Origin: an uncultured Rhodobiaceae bacterium
GTDB taxonomy: Bacteria; Pseudomonadota; Alphaproteobacteria; RS24
Direction: 5' to 3'
DNA length: 64,000 nt
Assembly (NCBI GenBank): GCA_937876775.1
Contig: CALEFA010000063.1
Location: 102,977-166,976 of the forward strand
The notes under the pieces were generated by a model. The model saw only the letters and a program-made list of their open reading frames with translations. It was not told the DNA's origin and made no database searches. Positions 12,651 through 21,641 of the stretch are shown one piece after another (within the stretch, counting starts at the first letter, position 1; each line of letters starts with the position of its first letter). The translations under genes were made by a program, and so were the position numbers.

Positions 12651-13643
12651 ATGGTCGCCAACATGGAACAAAACACCGCCATACAAGTGCCCAGCGCGCC
12701 GGATGACACGCCGATTGTTGTTGCCGCTTTTTACAAATTCGTGGCTTTGCCAGACTTTCAGCTGGTGCAGCCAAAACTACAGGCCATGTGCCAGAAAGCC
12801 GGCATTTTGGGCACCATTCTGCTGGCCAAAGAAGGCGTGAATGGCACGGTTTGTGGCTCGCATATCGCGTTACAGGCGCTGATGAATTATTTTGCTAATG
12901 AGCCGCGTTTTGCCGATGTGACACCGAAATTCAGCTTCGCCGAAAGCGCTGCCTTTCACCGCATGAAAGTGCGTCTGAAGTCTGAAATCGTTAGCATGGG
13001 GCAGCCGAATATTGATCCGATTGGCGATGTCGGCGCTTATGTGAAACCGGAAGCGTGGAATCAGCTGATTGAGCAACCCGACACGCTGGTCATTGATACG
13101 CGCAATAAATATGAAGTGGCAATTGGCACATTCGAGGGGGCGGTTGATCCGGCCACCACTTCATTTCGCGAATTTCCCGATTGGGTTGATGATTATCTCG
13201 GGAAATTAAAAGACAGCGAAAAGCCGAAAAATATCGCCATGTTTTGCACTGGCGGCATTCGCTGTGAAAAAGCCACCGCCTATTTGGTCGGCAAGGGTTT
13301 TGACAATATCTTCCATCTCGAAGGTGGCATTTTGAAATATTTGGAAACCGTGCCGGAAGACCAAAGCCAATGGCGCGGCGATTGTTTCGTTTTCGATCAG
13401 CGCGTGTCGGTCAAACATGGTCTGGCCGAGGGTGATTATGATATGTGCCACGCTTGCCGCATGCCCCTGACCGAAGCGGAAAAACAATCGCCCGACTATG
13501 AAGCCGGTGTGTCATGCAGCCATTGTATCGACACCCATGACGAAGCCGACCGCGAGCGGTTTCGCGAACGCCAGAAGCAAATCAAATTAGCGCGCGCGCG
13601 CGGCCAAGAACATATTGGCGACGTGCAAAAGAAAAATGTCTGA
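12651..13643 (+). CDS. trhO: tRNA uridine(34) hydroxylase TrhO (rhodanese-like)
   Basis: About 330 residues. The family makes 5-hydroxyuridine at tRNA position 34, an oxygen-dependent step toward cmo5U-type modification. Layout: an N-terminal acylphosphatase-like domain (AKEGVNGTVCGS), a rhodanese domain (VIDTRNKYEVAIGTFEGA) with the active loop CTGGIRCEKA, and a Cys-rich C-terminal segment (CHACRMPL and CSHC). The start is uncertain: TTG at 12627, ATG at 12651 or ATG at 12663 are all in frame and none has a strong ribosome site; 12651 was chosen. Its last codons overlap the next GST-like gene by 8 bp, implying cotranscription. Confidence 0.9.
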   Translation: MVANMEQNTAIQVPSAPDDTPIVVAAFYKFVALPDFQLVQPKLQAMCQKAGILGTILLAKEGVNGTVCGSHIALQALMNYFANEPRFADVTPKFSFAESAAFHRMKVRLKSEIVSMGQPNIDPIGDVGAYVKPEAWNQLIEQPDTLVIDTRNKYEVAIGTFEGAVDPATTSFREFPDWVDDYLGKLKDSEKPKNIAMFCTGGIRCEKATAYLVGKGFDNIFHLEGGILKYLETVPEDQSQWRGDCFVFDQRVSVKHGLAEGDYDMCHACRMPLTEAEKQSPDYEAGVSCSHCIDTHDEADRERFRERQKQIKLARARGQEHIGDVQKKNV

Positions 13644-14289
13644 GCTGCCAGTTCTCTATAGTTTCCGTCGCTGCCCCTATGCCATGCGGGCGCGCATGGC
13701 GCTGGCGGCCAGCGGCATAGAAGTTGAATTGCGCGAAATTATTTTGCGCGACAAGCCAGCCCATATGTTGGCTTTGTCGGCCAAGGGCACTGTGCCAGTT
13801 TTGTGGCTGGCGCAATCACAAGTGATTGACGAAAGTCGCGAGGTGATGGCTTGGGCCTTGGCGCAAAACGACCCATTTGATTGGCTAACGCGGGTCGATG
13901 AGCCACGCATTGATGCTTTCGACGCGCGGTTCAAACATCATTTGGATCGCTATAAATATGCCACGCGCTATGCCGATGAGGTTGATAATGTGTTGCTGCA
14001 CCGCGCGGCTTGCCATGAGATGTTGCGCCAAGTCGAGCAAGACTTAACCAGTGACTGGCTGGGCGGGGAACACGCTGGATTGACCGATGTAGCGATTTTG
14101 CCCTTTGTCCGTCAGTTTCGTATTGCTGACAGCGCGTGGTTCGAAAATGAGCTCGGTTTGCCGCGCGTGCACGCTTGGCTTCATAGGTTTCTGGTTTGGC
14201 CGGTGTTTGTCGCCGTGATGGATAAATATGCCTTATGGCAGGCCGAGACGACGGGGGTTCGCTTCCTACCTAATATTGAAGGCCGCTAG
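13636..14289 (+). CDS. Glutathione S-transferase-like protein
   Basis: 217 residues from the ATG at 13636, which overlaps the trhO stop (an upstream GTG-type extension is unlikely). The N-terminal thioredoxin fold begins LYSFRRCPYAMRARMAL, with Cys-Pro-Tyr at the active-site turn as in omega/beta-like GSTs and glutaredoxins, and continues with KGTVPVLW, where the cis-proline lies, and VIDESREVMAW for glutathione binding. The rest is helical and ends near LPNIEG. Substrate unknown. Translational overlap with trhO suggests a shared mRNA, perhaps linking redox or thiol chemistry with tRNA modification, but that is only inference. Confidence 0.82.
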   Translation: MSELPVLYSFRRCPYAMRARMALAASGIEVELREIILRDKPAHMLALSAKGTVPVLWLAQSQVIDESREVMAWALAQNDPFDWLTRVDEPRIDAFDARFKHHLDRYKYATRYADEVDNVLLHRAACHEMLRQVEQDLTSDWLGGEHAGLTDVAILPFVRQFRIADSAWFENELGLPRVHAWLHRFLVWPVFVAVMDKYALWQAETTGVRFLPNIEGR

Positions 14290-14342
14290 ACGACTTCGTT
14301 TTATCGTGTAAATTATGAATTGTTCGAGCGGGGGGGGATTCG

Positions 14343-15647
14343 ATGTTCAGTCAGAGAGTTTGTATTATTGGCGCTGGGTGCTCTGGCTTCACTACCGCCA
14401 AGCGGCTGAAAGATTTCGGCATTGCTTACGATCAGTTTGAAGCCTCCGATAATATTGGTGGCAATTGGTATTTCAAAAACCCCAACGGCATGTCGGCTTG
14501 TTATCAGTCTTTGCACATTGATACGTCGAAATATCGCCTCGCCTTTGAAGATTATCCGGTGCCTGATGATTGGCCTGATTTCCCGCATCACAGCCAGCTT
14601 TTCGACTATTTTAACGACTATGTTGACCATTTCGGTTTGCGCGACGCGATACAATTTAACACGCGGGTGGAAGATGCGCGCCGCGACGATGATGACATTT
14701 GGCATGTAACCCTATCGACAGGCGAAACCCGTCAATATGGTGCCTTAGTGGTTGCTAATGGCCACCATTGGGACGCGAAAATTCCAACTGAGTATGGCGA
14801 TCACTTCGACGGCATCCAAATGCACAGCCATAGCTATAATTCGCCCTTTGAACCGCATGAATTGCGTGGCAAAAACATCCTCGTTGTCGGGGTTGGTAAT
14901 TCGGCCATGGACATTGCTTCGGAAGTGTCTCAGCGCCCGATTGCCAATAAATGTTTCGTCTCGGCCCGTCGTGGGGTTTGGGTGCTGCCAAAATATCTCA
15001 ATGGCGAACCGGCTGATAAGGCCGTCATGCCGGCTTGGATGCCAGACAAAATTGGCCGCTGGTTGGGACAAAAGGCCATTGAGCGGGCGATTGGCAAAAT
15101 GGAAAACTACGGCTTGCCGAAGCCCGACCACAAAGTGCTGACGGCGCACCCGTCGGTTTCTGGCGAGTTTCTAACCCGCTTGGGGTGTGGCGACATTAAC
15201 GTCAAGCCGGGGCTGAGAAAACTTGATGGCGACGGCGTAGTATTTGAAGACGGCACGCGCGAGGTGATCGATACGATTATCTGGGCCACTGGATATCGCA
15301 TTCGGTTTCCGTTTTTGAACCAAAATGCCTTGGCCGTGGAGAATAATAAATTCCCGCTTTATCATCGGATGATTAAGCCGGGCTGGCGCAATTTGTTTTT
15401 TGTCGGTTTGGCACAGCCGTTACCGACGTTAGTCAATTTGGCGGAACAGCAGTCGAAATTTATCGCTGCGGTTTTGTCTGGGCGTCTTGAGTTGCCAGAT
15501 GACGCAGCAATGGAAGCGCAAATCATTAAGGATGAGCAAAAATATCTCGGTCACTATTATGACAGTGAGCGCCATACCATTCAGATTGATTTCAACCAAT
15601 ATGTTCACGATTTAAAAAAGCAGCTTGGTAAACACTGGGTAGAATAG
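14343..15647 (+). CDS. Flavin-containing monooxygenase
   Basis: 434 residues. It is an FAD- and NADPH-dependent monooxygenase of the FMO class, which oxygenates soft nucleophiles such as amines or sulfides. Motifs: the FAD-binding IGAGCSG near residue 9, EASDNIGGNWYF, the FMO fingerprint FDGIQMHSHSY, the NADPH-binding VGVGNSAMDIASE, and ATGYRIRFPF near the C-terminus. The ribosome site is a run of eight G at 14330-14337, five bases before the ATG, which could make expression sensitive to slippage. The alkylsulfatase gene follows after 9 bp. A role on trimethylamine or organosulfur compounds is possible but not shown by sequence. Confidence 0.88.
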   Translation: MFSQRVCIIGAGCSGFTTAKRLKDFGIAYDQFEASDNIGGNWYFKNPNGMSACYQSLHIDTSKYRLAFEDYPVPDDWPDFPHHSQLFDYFNDYVDHFGLRDAIQFNTRVEDARRDDDDIWHVTLSTGETRQYGALVVANGHHWDAKIPTEYGDHFDGIQMHSHSYNSPFEPHELRGKNILVVGVGNSAMDIASEVSQRPIANKCFVSARRGVWVLPKYLNGEPADKAVMPAWMPDKIGRWLGQKAIERAIGKMENYGLPKPDHKVLTAHPSVSGEFLTRLGCGDINVKPGLRKLDGDGVVFEDGTREVIDTIIWATGYRIRFPFLNQNALAVENNKFPLYHRMIKPGWRNLFFVGLAQPLPTLVNLAEQQSKFIAAVLSGRLELPDDAAMEAQIIKDEQKYLGHYYDSERHTIQIDFNQYVHDLKKQLGKHWVE

Positions 15648-15656
15648 GATTTCGAC

Positions 15657-17618
15657 ATGAAAAAACTCATTACTTTAGCGCTCGGCCTATCGATGATTGG
15701 CGTAGGGGCGCAAGCAGCCGACGCGGAAAATAGCAAGCCCGCTTCGCAAGCCACGCAACAGGCGCATGAAAAAGTTCTGGCCCGCCTGCCATTCGAAAAT
15801 ATGGAAGATTTTGAATTGGCTCAGCGCGGTCTGCTGGCGAGGCCGGACAGTCTTGTCGTCAAAAATGCGGAAGGCACAGCGATTTGGGACATGACGCGCT
15901 ATGACTATCTCAAAGGTCCACGCCCCGATACGGTGAACCCAAGCCTGTGGCGGCAAGCCCAGCTCAATGCGCTTTACGGTTTGTTCAAAGTCAGCGATCG
16001 GATTTACCAAGTTCGCGGATATGACTTGGCCAATATGACCCTCATTGAGGGCGATACTGGCTGGATTGTTGTTGACCCGCTCACCGCGACAGAAACCACC
16101 AAAGCGGCCATGGATCTGGTCGACTCGCATTTCGGCAAACGGCCAATCAAAGCGATTTTATCGACCCATAGTCACGCCGACCACTTTGCCGGTATTCGGG
16201 CGTTGGCGACTGAAGAGGATTTGACCAGTGGGCGTATTCGTTTTGTCGCGCCTGAGCATTTTGTGAAAGAAGCGGCCAGTGAAAATGTCATCGCAGGCAA
16301 TGCCATGTCGCGACGGGCCGGTTATATGTTCGGTAATTTATTGCCGCGCACGCCAGACGGCAATATCGATAGCGGGCTTGGCAAAGGCGTCGCCTTCGGC
16401 ACGCTTACCCTGCTGACGCCAACCGATACCATTGACCGCACCGGCCAAAAATTGACATTGGATGGGGTGGAGTTTGAGTTTCAGTCAACCCCCGGAGCTG
16501 AGGCGCCGGCTGAATTTATTTTCTTCCTGCCGCAACTGAAAGCCCTGTGCGTGGCTGAGGAAGTTAATGGGGTGATGCATAATTTGTATACGCCGCGTGG
16601 CGCCAAAACCCGCGATGCCTTGATTTGGTCGCGCCATTTGACGGAAACCATTGAGCTATACGCCGACCGGATGGAGTTGGTGTTTGGCAGTCACCACTGG
16701 CCGCGTTGGGGTCGTGAGGCGGGCACAGAATATATCGCCAAACAGCGAGATATGTATCGTTTCATCCATGACCAAACTGTGCGTCTGATGAACCAGGGAT
16801 ATACCTCGACTGAAATATCCAACATGCTGGATTTGCCGCCATCGCTGGCGCAAGAATTTTATAACCGCGATTACTACGGCACAGTGAGCCACAACTCACG
16901 CGCGGTGTATAATTTTTATCTCGGTTATTTTGACGCCGTTCCAGCCAATTTGAATCCGCATGACCCACAAACACGGGCCCGCAATTATGTTGATCTGGCT
17001 GGCGGCAAAGACGCTTTGCTGGCAAAAGCGCAAACGGCCGTTGATGCTGGTGATTATCGCTGGGCGGCAGAATTGCTCAACCATGCGGTGTTTGCTGATG
17101 ACACAAATCAGGCGGCGCGCAATTTGCTGGCCGATGCCTATGAGCAAATGGGTTATCAAGCCGAGAGCGGGCCATGGCGCAACTTCTATCTCACGGGCGC
17201 GCAAGAGTTGCGCGGCGGTGTGCAAAAACCAGAAATCATCCGTACTGCGTCACCTGACTTAATTGCCAGCGTGCCAACGTCCATGTTCCTTGATTTTATG
17301 GGCGTGCGTTTCAACCCTGAGGGGGCGGATGATTTGGAAGTGAAAATCAATCTTGATTTCACCGATACGGGCGAACAATTTGTTCTCTCACTGGATAATA
17401 GTGTGTTGAATAATATTCCCAACAAGCAAGATCCAGAAGCCGATGCAACGCTGACCCTGAGCCGCGCCTTGTTTAATCAAGTGGCTTTGAAGGAAACCAG
17501 TTTCCCGAAGGAGATTTTGAAAGGCAATGTAAAATTGTCTGGCAATCCCCTGGCGCTGATGCGAGTGTTTGGCCGACTGGAAGATTTCAATCCATGGTTT
17601 AACATCGTCACGCCATAA
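15657..17618 (+). CDS. Secreted alkylsulfatase, metallo-beta-lactamase fold (SdsA1/BDS1 class)
   Basis: 653 residues, the usual size for the SdsA1 class that hydrolyses alkyl sulfates such as dodecyl sulfate to alcohol and sulfate. A signal peptide of about 21 residues (cleavage near AQA-AD) sends it to the periplasm. The zinc motif THSHADH has His171, His173, Asp175 and His176. A helical dimerization domain (about 380-510) and an SCP2-like C-terminal domain (about 530-650) that binds alkyl chains complete the family layout. It follows the FMO gene by 9 bp and is closed by the terminator at 17648-17687. Sulfate release would fit the assimilation genes elsewhere in the genome. Confidence 0.92.
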   Translation: MKKLITLALGLSMIGVGAQAADAENSKPASQATQQAHEKVLARLPFENMEDFELAQRGLLARPDSLVVKNAEGTAIWDMTRYDYLKGPRPDTVNPSLWRQAQLNALYGLFKVSDRIYQVRGYDLANMTLIEGDTGWIVVDPLTATETTKAAMDLVDSHFGKRPIKAILSTHSHADHFAGIRALATEEDLTSGRIRFVAPEHFVKEAASENVIAGNAMSRRAGYMFGNLLPRTPDGNIDSGLGKGVAFGTLTLLTPTDTIDRTGQKLTLDGVEFEFQSTPGAEAPAEFIFFLPQLKALCVAEEVNGVMHNLYTPRGAKTRDALIWSRHLTETIELYADRMELVFGSHHWPRWGREAGTEYIAKQRDMYRFIHDQTVRLMNQGYTSTEISNMLDLPPSLAQEFYNRDYYGTVSHNSRAVYNFYLGYFDAVPANLNPHDPQTRARNYVDLAGGKDALLAKAQTAVDAGDYRWAAELLNHAVFADDTNQAARNLLADAYEQMGYQAESGPWRNFYLTGAQELRGGVQKPEIIRTASPDLIASVPTSMFLDFMGVRFNPEGADDLEVKINLDFTDTGEQFVLSLDNSVLNNIPNKQDPEADATLTLSRALFNQVALKETSFPKEILKGNVKLSGNPLALMRVFGRLEDFNPWFNIVTP

Positions 17619-17647
17619 AATATCGTCATAGAAATATGCGCAAAAAA

Positions 17648-17687
17648 AAGCCCGGCACCTGCGAACAGGGGCCGGGCTTAATTTTTT
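17648..17687. terminator. Bidirectional intrinsic terminator
   Basis: A perfect 9-bp stem AAGCCCGGC / GCCGGGCTT (17648-17656 with 17671-17679) with a 14-base loop. A T run lies on the right and an A run on the left, so it can end both the alkylsulfatase transcript and the convergent minus-strand gene. Confidence 0.9.
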
Positions 17688-17694
17688 TAACGTT

Positions 17695-18669
17695 CTAGCT
17701 TGCGAAAGCCGTCAAGCGCGCATTGATAATGTCATTGGCTTCTTTCATCATTGAATCAACCAATTCCTGACAGCTTGGTACGTCATGGATCAGGCCAGCG
17801 ACCATGCCGCATGACCATGCGCCGGCATCCATTGTGCCTTCTGACATGATTTTCGGATAGACGCCTGCAACTTCACCCATGATGTCGTTGATTTGGATTT
17901 TGTCTCCAAGCTCTTTCTCTTTTACGATAATGCGTTCAACCGCGGCATTTTTCAAAACCCGCTCTGTGTTGCGCAATGGGCGCATAATCAGTGTTGTGTC
18001 CAATTCACTGGCAGCGACCAGAGCGTCTTTCACATTTTGGTGAACCGGCGCTTCTTTTGTCGCAATAAACCGTGTGCCCATATTAACGCCATCGGCACCC
18101 AATGCCAAAGCAGCAACCAGCTGCTTGCCATTACCAATGCCGCCGGAAGCAACAAATGGCACGGTCAATTCTTCGGCCGCGCGTGGCAGCAAAATCATGT
18201 TTGGAATATCGTCTTCACCGGGGTGTCCGCCGCATTCAAAGCCATCAACGCTGATGGCATCGCAGCCAATACGCTCGGCTTTCAAAGCGTGGCGCACGGA
18301 TGTGCATTTGTGAATTACTTTAATGTCGGCTTGTTTCATGACGTCCATATATTGCTCGGGGCTACGACCTGCCGTTTCAACAATTTTCACGCCGCCATTG
18401 ATAATCGCCTCAATATATTCTGGGTAAGGCGGGTTAGCAAAGCCCGGCAGAAACGTCAGATTGACGCCAAATGGCTTGTCGGTCATTTCATGACAACGGG
18501 CAATCTCATTGGCCAAATCGGCAGGTGTGGGTTGGGTCAGGCCGGTGATAATACCAAGCCCGCCAGCGTTAGACACGGCGGCTGCCATTTCTGCAAAGCC
18601 AACATGGTGCATGCCACCTTGTATGATTGGGTGTTCAATACCAAAAAGTTCTGTGATGCGGGTTTTCAT
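17695..18669 (-). CDS. Nitronate monooxygenase-family FMN protein
   Basis: 324 residues from the ATG at 18669, which has GGAGAG upstream; a nine-residue longer frame lacks one. It is a TIM-barrel FMN enzyme: PIIQGGMHHVGFAEMAAAV at the N-terminus, AGGLGIITG, SVDGFECGGHPGE (the GGHxG motif with a His) and ASGGIGNGKQLVAALALGAD for phosphate binding. The family covers nitronate monooxygenases and FabK-type enoyl-ACP reductases. The His in GGHPGE favours the nitronate monooxygenase side, but annotation by family is often loose. It is divergent from the thiolase gene across 175 bp. Confidence 0.82.
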   Translation of the reverse strand: MKTRITELFGIEHPIIQGGMHHVGFAEMAAAVSNAGGLGIITGLTQPTPADLANEIARCHEMTDKPFGVNLTFLPGFANPPYPEYIEAIINGGVKIVETAGRSPEQYMDVMKQADIKVIHKCTSVRHALKAERIGCDAISVDGFECGGHPGEDDIPNMILLPRAAEELTVPFVASGGIGNGKQLVAALALGADGVNMGTRFIATKEAPVHQNVKDALVAASELDTTLIMRPLRNTERVLKNAAVERIIVKEKELGDKIQINDIMGEVAGVYPKIMSEGTMDAGAWSCGMVAGLIHDVPSCQELVDSMMKEANDIINARLTAFAS

Positions 18670-18844
18670 TTCGTCTCTCCATTGTGCTGAGCTCATCGCG
18701 AGCGCGTTGGCCTTACATTATGGCGAAAGATTGCAGATGGAAAGGGGGTTTCGTAATTTGGTGGGGAAGGGGTCAAGAATATACTTGTTCGAGTGACGCA
18801 GTTTATGTTTAATCTCCCGAGACATTAGCTATAGGGAGATGATC

Positions 18845-20017
18845 ATGGCTGAAGCATATATTGTTGCCGCAGTGCGTACCGCAGGTGGGCGCCGCGATGG
18901 TAAATTAAAAGGATGGCACCCAGCCGATTTGGCGGGTCAGGTCATCAATGAATTGCTCGATCGTTCGGGCGTTGATCCGGAAGCCGTAGAAGATGTGATT
19001 ATGGGCTGCGTCGGTCAAGCCGGTGAGCAGGCCGCCAATATTGGTCGCAATGCGGTTTTGTCATCGCGTTTGCCAGAGAGTGTCCCCGCGACATCGGTTG
19101 ACCGTCAGTGCGGCTCAAGCCAACAGTCGATTCACTTTGCGGCTCAAGCGGTTATGTCAGGTACAATGGATTGCGTCATTGCCGCTGGTGTCGAAAGCAT
19201 GACACGCGTGCCAATGGGAACGCCCATCAGCTTGCCTTACAAAAATGACCTCGGCTTTTATGTCAGTGAAGAAATGCAAAAGCGTTATCCAAATGTGCAG
19301 TTCAGTCAATTTGCTGGCGCCGAAATGGTTGCCAAGAAATATGGTCTGGATAAAGAGGATTTGGACGGCTTCTCTTATCGCAGCCATGAGCGCGCCATTG
19401 CGGCAACTCAAGCGGGCGCTTTCGAAGAAGAAATTTTGCCAATCGAAGTCGATACTGAGAATGGCAAAGAGTGGCACAAAATCGACGAAGGTATTCGTTT
19501 TGATGCCAGCAAAGAAGGCATTGCCGGTGTTAAACTGCTGGCTGAAGGCGGCAGTTTGACCGCCGCTTCATCAAGCCAAATTTGCGATGGTGCCTCTGGT
19601 GTGCTGATCGTTAATGAAGAAGGTTTGAAAAAGCTGAAGGTCAAGCCTCTGGCGAAGATTGTTCACATGTCGGTCATGGGTCATGATCCAGTGATTATGT
19701 TGGAAGCGCCAATTCCGGCCACAAAGCGGGCGCTTGAGCGCGCTAAAATGTCGGTTGACGATATTGATTTATTTGAGGTCAACGAAGCTTTTGCATCTAT
19801 CCCAACAGCTTTCATGAAAGAGCTTGGGGTTGAGGAAGAAAAGCTGAATGTGCACGGTGGCGCGATTGCGCTGGGTCACCCATTGGGCGGTTCTGGCACC
19901 AAATTGATGACCACGCTGGTCTATGCGTTGAAGAAACGCGGTGGCAAATACGGTCTGCAAACCATGTGCGAGGGTGGTGGCATGGCCAATGTAACGATTA
20001 TTGAAAACCTTCAGTAA
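18845..20017 (+). CDS. Acetyl-CoA acetyltransferase family thiolase
   Basis: 390 residues from the ATG at 18845, six bases after AGGGAG; an ATG two codons earlier sits on top of that site. The nucleophile is Cys89 in DRQCGSSQQ; the other catalytic parts are NEAFAS, the His in GGAIALGHPLGGSG and the second Cys in TMCEGGG. Thiolases either cleave 3-ketoacyl-CoA or condense two acetyl-CoA. Subfamily cannot be settled by eye, and no beta-oxidation partner is adjacent except the dienoyl-CoA reductase some 8 kb away. It is a single-gene unit closed by the terminator at 20039-20069. Confidence 0.9.
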   Translation: MAEAYIVAAVRTAGGRRDGKLKGWHPADLAGQVINELLDRSGVDPEAVEDVIMGCVGQAGEQAANIGRNAVLSSRLPESVPATSVDRQCGSSQQSIHFAAQAVMSGTMDCVIAAGVESMTRVPMGTPISLPYKNDLGFYVSEEMQKRYPNVQFSQFAGAEMVAKKYGLDKEDLDGFSYRSHERAIAATQAGAFEEEILPIEVDTENGKEWHKIDEGIRFDASKEGIAGVKLLAEGGSLTAASSSQICDGASGVLIVNEEGLKKLKVKPLAKIVHMSVMGHDPVIMLEAPIPATKRALERAKMSVDDIDLFEVNEAFASIPTAFMKELGVEEEKLNVHGGAIALGHPLGGSGTKLMTTLVYALKKRGGKYGLQTMCEGGGMANVTIIENLQ

Positions 20018-20038
20018 TCGCGACATGTCCTGAAATAG

Positions 20039-20069
20039 AAAAGCCCCGTTCGAAAGAGCGGGGCTTTTT
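20039..20069. terminator. Intrinsic terminator after the thiolase gene
   Basis: A 13-bp stem (20039-20051 with 20056-20068, one G-T pair), GAAA loop, GCCCC/GGGGC core and T5 on the right; A's on the left also allow use by the convergent DUF3237 gene, whose stop is at 20073. Confidence 0.9.
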
Positions 20070-20072
20070 GCA

Positions 20073-20543
20073 TTAGACGATTTTGAAAATATCGTAAACC
20101 AAATGACCTTGTTTTTGAGGATTGGCCATGGTCGTGGTTTGCATGGCGCCAACAAAAAGGGCGTCATTCATCCACTGCAAATCAGGCGCATTGGTCTCAA
20201 CCGATGGGGTGGTGGTGAAATACATCTCTGATCCATCAATGGCCTCGCCAGTACCCATTTTTCCGGCCATGTTCTCATTCACCACAACGCGGCCCGGATA
20301 AGTGATGTAAAGATAGCTGCCATCTGGCAAGAGGGCGCTGAGGCGCACATCAAGCGCAATCACATTATCGCTAATGGTGCGAGACCAATCGCCTGACGGG
20401 GCGACAATTTTAGCTTCAAAGCCGTCGCCTTTAATGCTGCCGCTTGGCACATTGTAAATGCCCAAGCCCTTACCAACATTCTGTGGCGCGTCGATGACGG
20501 CCTCAATGGTCATTACTTTTTCCAATGTGGGTGTGCGTGGCAT
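20073..20543 (-). CDS. DUF3237 family protein
   Basis: 156 residues from the ATG at 20543 with AGGAG five bases upstream; a longer frame to 20753 crosses into the divergent gene and is rejected. The pattern fits DUF3237/UPF0311 beta-barrel proteins: GKGLGIYNVPSGSIKGDGF at the start, DVRLSALLPDGSYLYITYPGRV in the middle, EMYFTTTPSVET and FVGAMQ near the end. No signal peptide and no enzymatic motif. Function of the family is not known. It shares an 87-bp divergent region with the CDGSH gene. Confidence 0.78.
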   Translation of the reverse strand: MPRTPTLEKVMTIEAVIDAPQNVGKGLGIYNVPSGSIKGDGFEAKIVAPSGDWSRTISDNVIALDVRLSALLPDGSYLYITYPGRVVVNENMAGKMGTGEAIDGSEMYFTTTPSVETNAPDLQWMNDALFVGAMQTTTMANPQKQGHLVYDIFKIV

Positions 20544-20630
20544 GACTACTCCTGAAACTGTGAATTGAAAATATATGTTGCGATAGCTGTGCGCTGTGCG
20601 CAAGATTAAATAACTGTTACGGAGGATATT

Positions 20631-20870
20631 ATGAGTGAAGCTGTCGTGGCGCAAAAAGCGCCTTACAAAGTTGATGTTGAAGAAGGTAAAAATTACTTTT
20701 GGTGTTCGTGCGGCAAATCGGCCAAACAGCCATTTTGCGATGGCTCGCACCAAGACACATCCTTTCAGCCGCTGCGCTATACGGCGGAAAAAACCGGTAC
20801 CGTGTATTTTTGTGGCTGCAAAGCGTCTGACAAATCCCCCTTATGTGATGGGGCGCACAATAAGTTATAA
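20631..20870 (+). CDS. Double CDGSH iron-sulfur domain protein
   Basis: 79 residues with two CDGSH-type [2Fe-2S] motifs of the form CxCx6PxCDGxH: Cys25, Cys27, Cys36, His40 and Cys61, Cys63, Cys72, His76. This is the tandem (CISD3/Miner2-like) arrangement, each site holding a cluster with three Cys and one His. Such proteins are thought to act in cluster or electron transfer. ATG follows GGAGGATATT. No signal peptide, so cytoplasmic. Its end overlaps the end of the convergent rlmB by 6 bp. Confidence 0.93.
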   Translation: MSEAVVAQKAPYKVDVEEGKNYFWCSCGKSAKQPFCDGSHQDTSFQPLRYTAEKTGTVYFCGCKASDKSPLCDGAHNKL

Positions 20871-21641
20871 TGAGCGGGTGAGGGCGTAAAGCGTAACGGC
20901 GGCGGCAGTGGCGACGTTCAATGTCGCAAAGCTTGAACCATCGGCTTCTGAGGCGACCGGCAAGCGCGCCAGCACATCGCAGGTTTCGCGGGTCAACCGG
21001 CGCAAGCCTTTGCCTTCGGCGCCCATGACACAGGCAATTGGGCGGTCGCGCGAAATGTTATCGATTAAATCGGCGCCCATTTCATCAAGCCCCACCGTCA
21101 AATAGCCAGATTGTTGGATTTCGCGCAGCGCTCGTGCCAGATTGGTGACTTCGACGAGCGGTACAAATTCCAGCGCCCCAGAAGCGGTTTTCGCCAGACT
21201 GCCCATAGCCGGTGGGCTGTTGTGGCGGGTCATCACAATGCCGCCAGCGCCAAATACCGCGGCTGCCCGCAAAATCGCGCCAACATTGCGCGGATCACTC
21301 ACTTGGTCGAGGATGATAATCAGTTTGCCGCGAGCAATAAGCGCGTCAAGCGTGAGCGGGGTCAGCGGATCGGTTTCCAGTACCAGCCCCTGATGCACCG
21401 CGTCAGGCGGCACCATGGCGGTTAGTTTATCGTTTTCCAGCAAGGTCATGGGGGTGGCGATCTCGCCGACATCGGCTTGCAAATCGCGGGCGGCATTCTT
21501 TGATGCGAATAAACGCAGGTTCTGGCGTTTCGGATTAGCCAGAGCTGCGCGCACCGCATGTTGCCCGTAAAGCACCATTTGATTTCCGGCGGAAGGTTTT
21601 TTTCGTCTATTTTGCTGATAGTTAGGCTTGCGCTTGTTCAT
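20865..21641 (-). CDS. rlmB: 23S rRNA (guanosine-2'-O)-methyltransferase RlmB-like (SpoU family)
   Basis: 258 residues from the ATG at 21641, chosen because the basic leader MNKRKPNYQQNRRKK is typical; there is no strong ribosome site. The N-terminal substrate-binding domain begins at VLYGQHAVRAAL. The SPOUT knot carries the three family motifs: LDQVSDPRNVGAILRAAAVFG, VMGAEGKGLRRLTRE and LPVASEADGSSFATLNVATAAAV. The family adds a 2'-O-methyl group from SAM to 23S rRNA G2251 (E. coli numbering); a tRNA target of a related TrmH-type enzyme cannot be excluded. It is divergent from the tRNA-Tyr/tuf block. Confidence 0.9.
   Translation of the reverse strand: MNKRKPNYQQNRRKKPSAGNQMVLYGQHAVRAALANPKRQNLRLFASKNAARDLQADVGEIATPMTLLENDKLTAMVPPDAVHQGLVLETDPLTPLTLDALIARGKLIIILDQVSDPRNVGAILRAAAVFGAGGIVMTRHNSPPAMGSLAKTASGALEFVPLVEVTNLARALREIQQSGYLTVGLDEMGADLIDNISRDRPIACVMGAEGKGLRRLTRETCDVLARLPVASEADGSSFATLNVATAAAVTLYALTRSL

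Noticed and set aside
17893..18690. 265-codon plus-strand frame opposite the nitronate-monooxygenase-like gene
   Set aside because: Antisense shadow of a clear conserved gene, Asn/Cys-rich and without known motifs.
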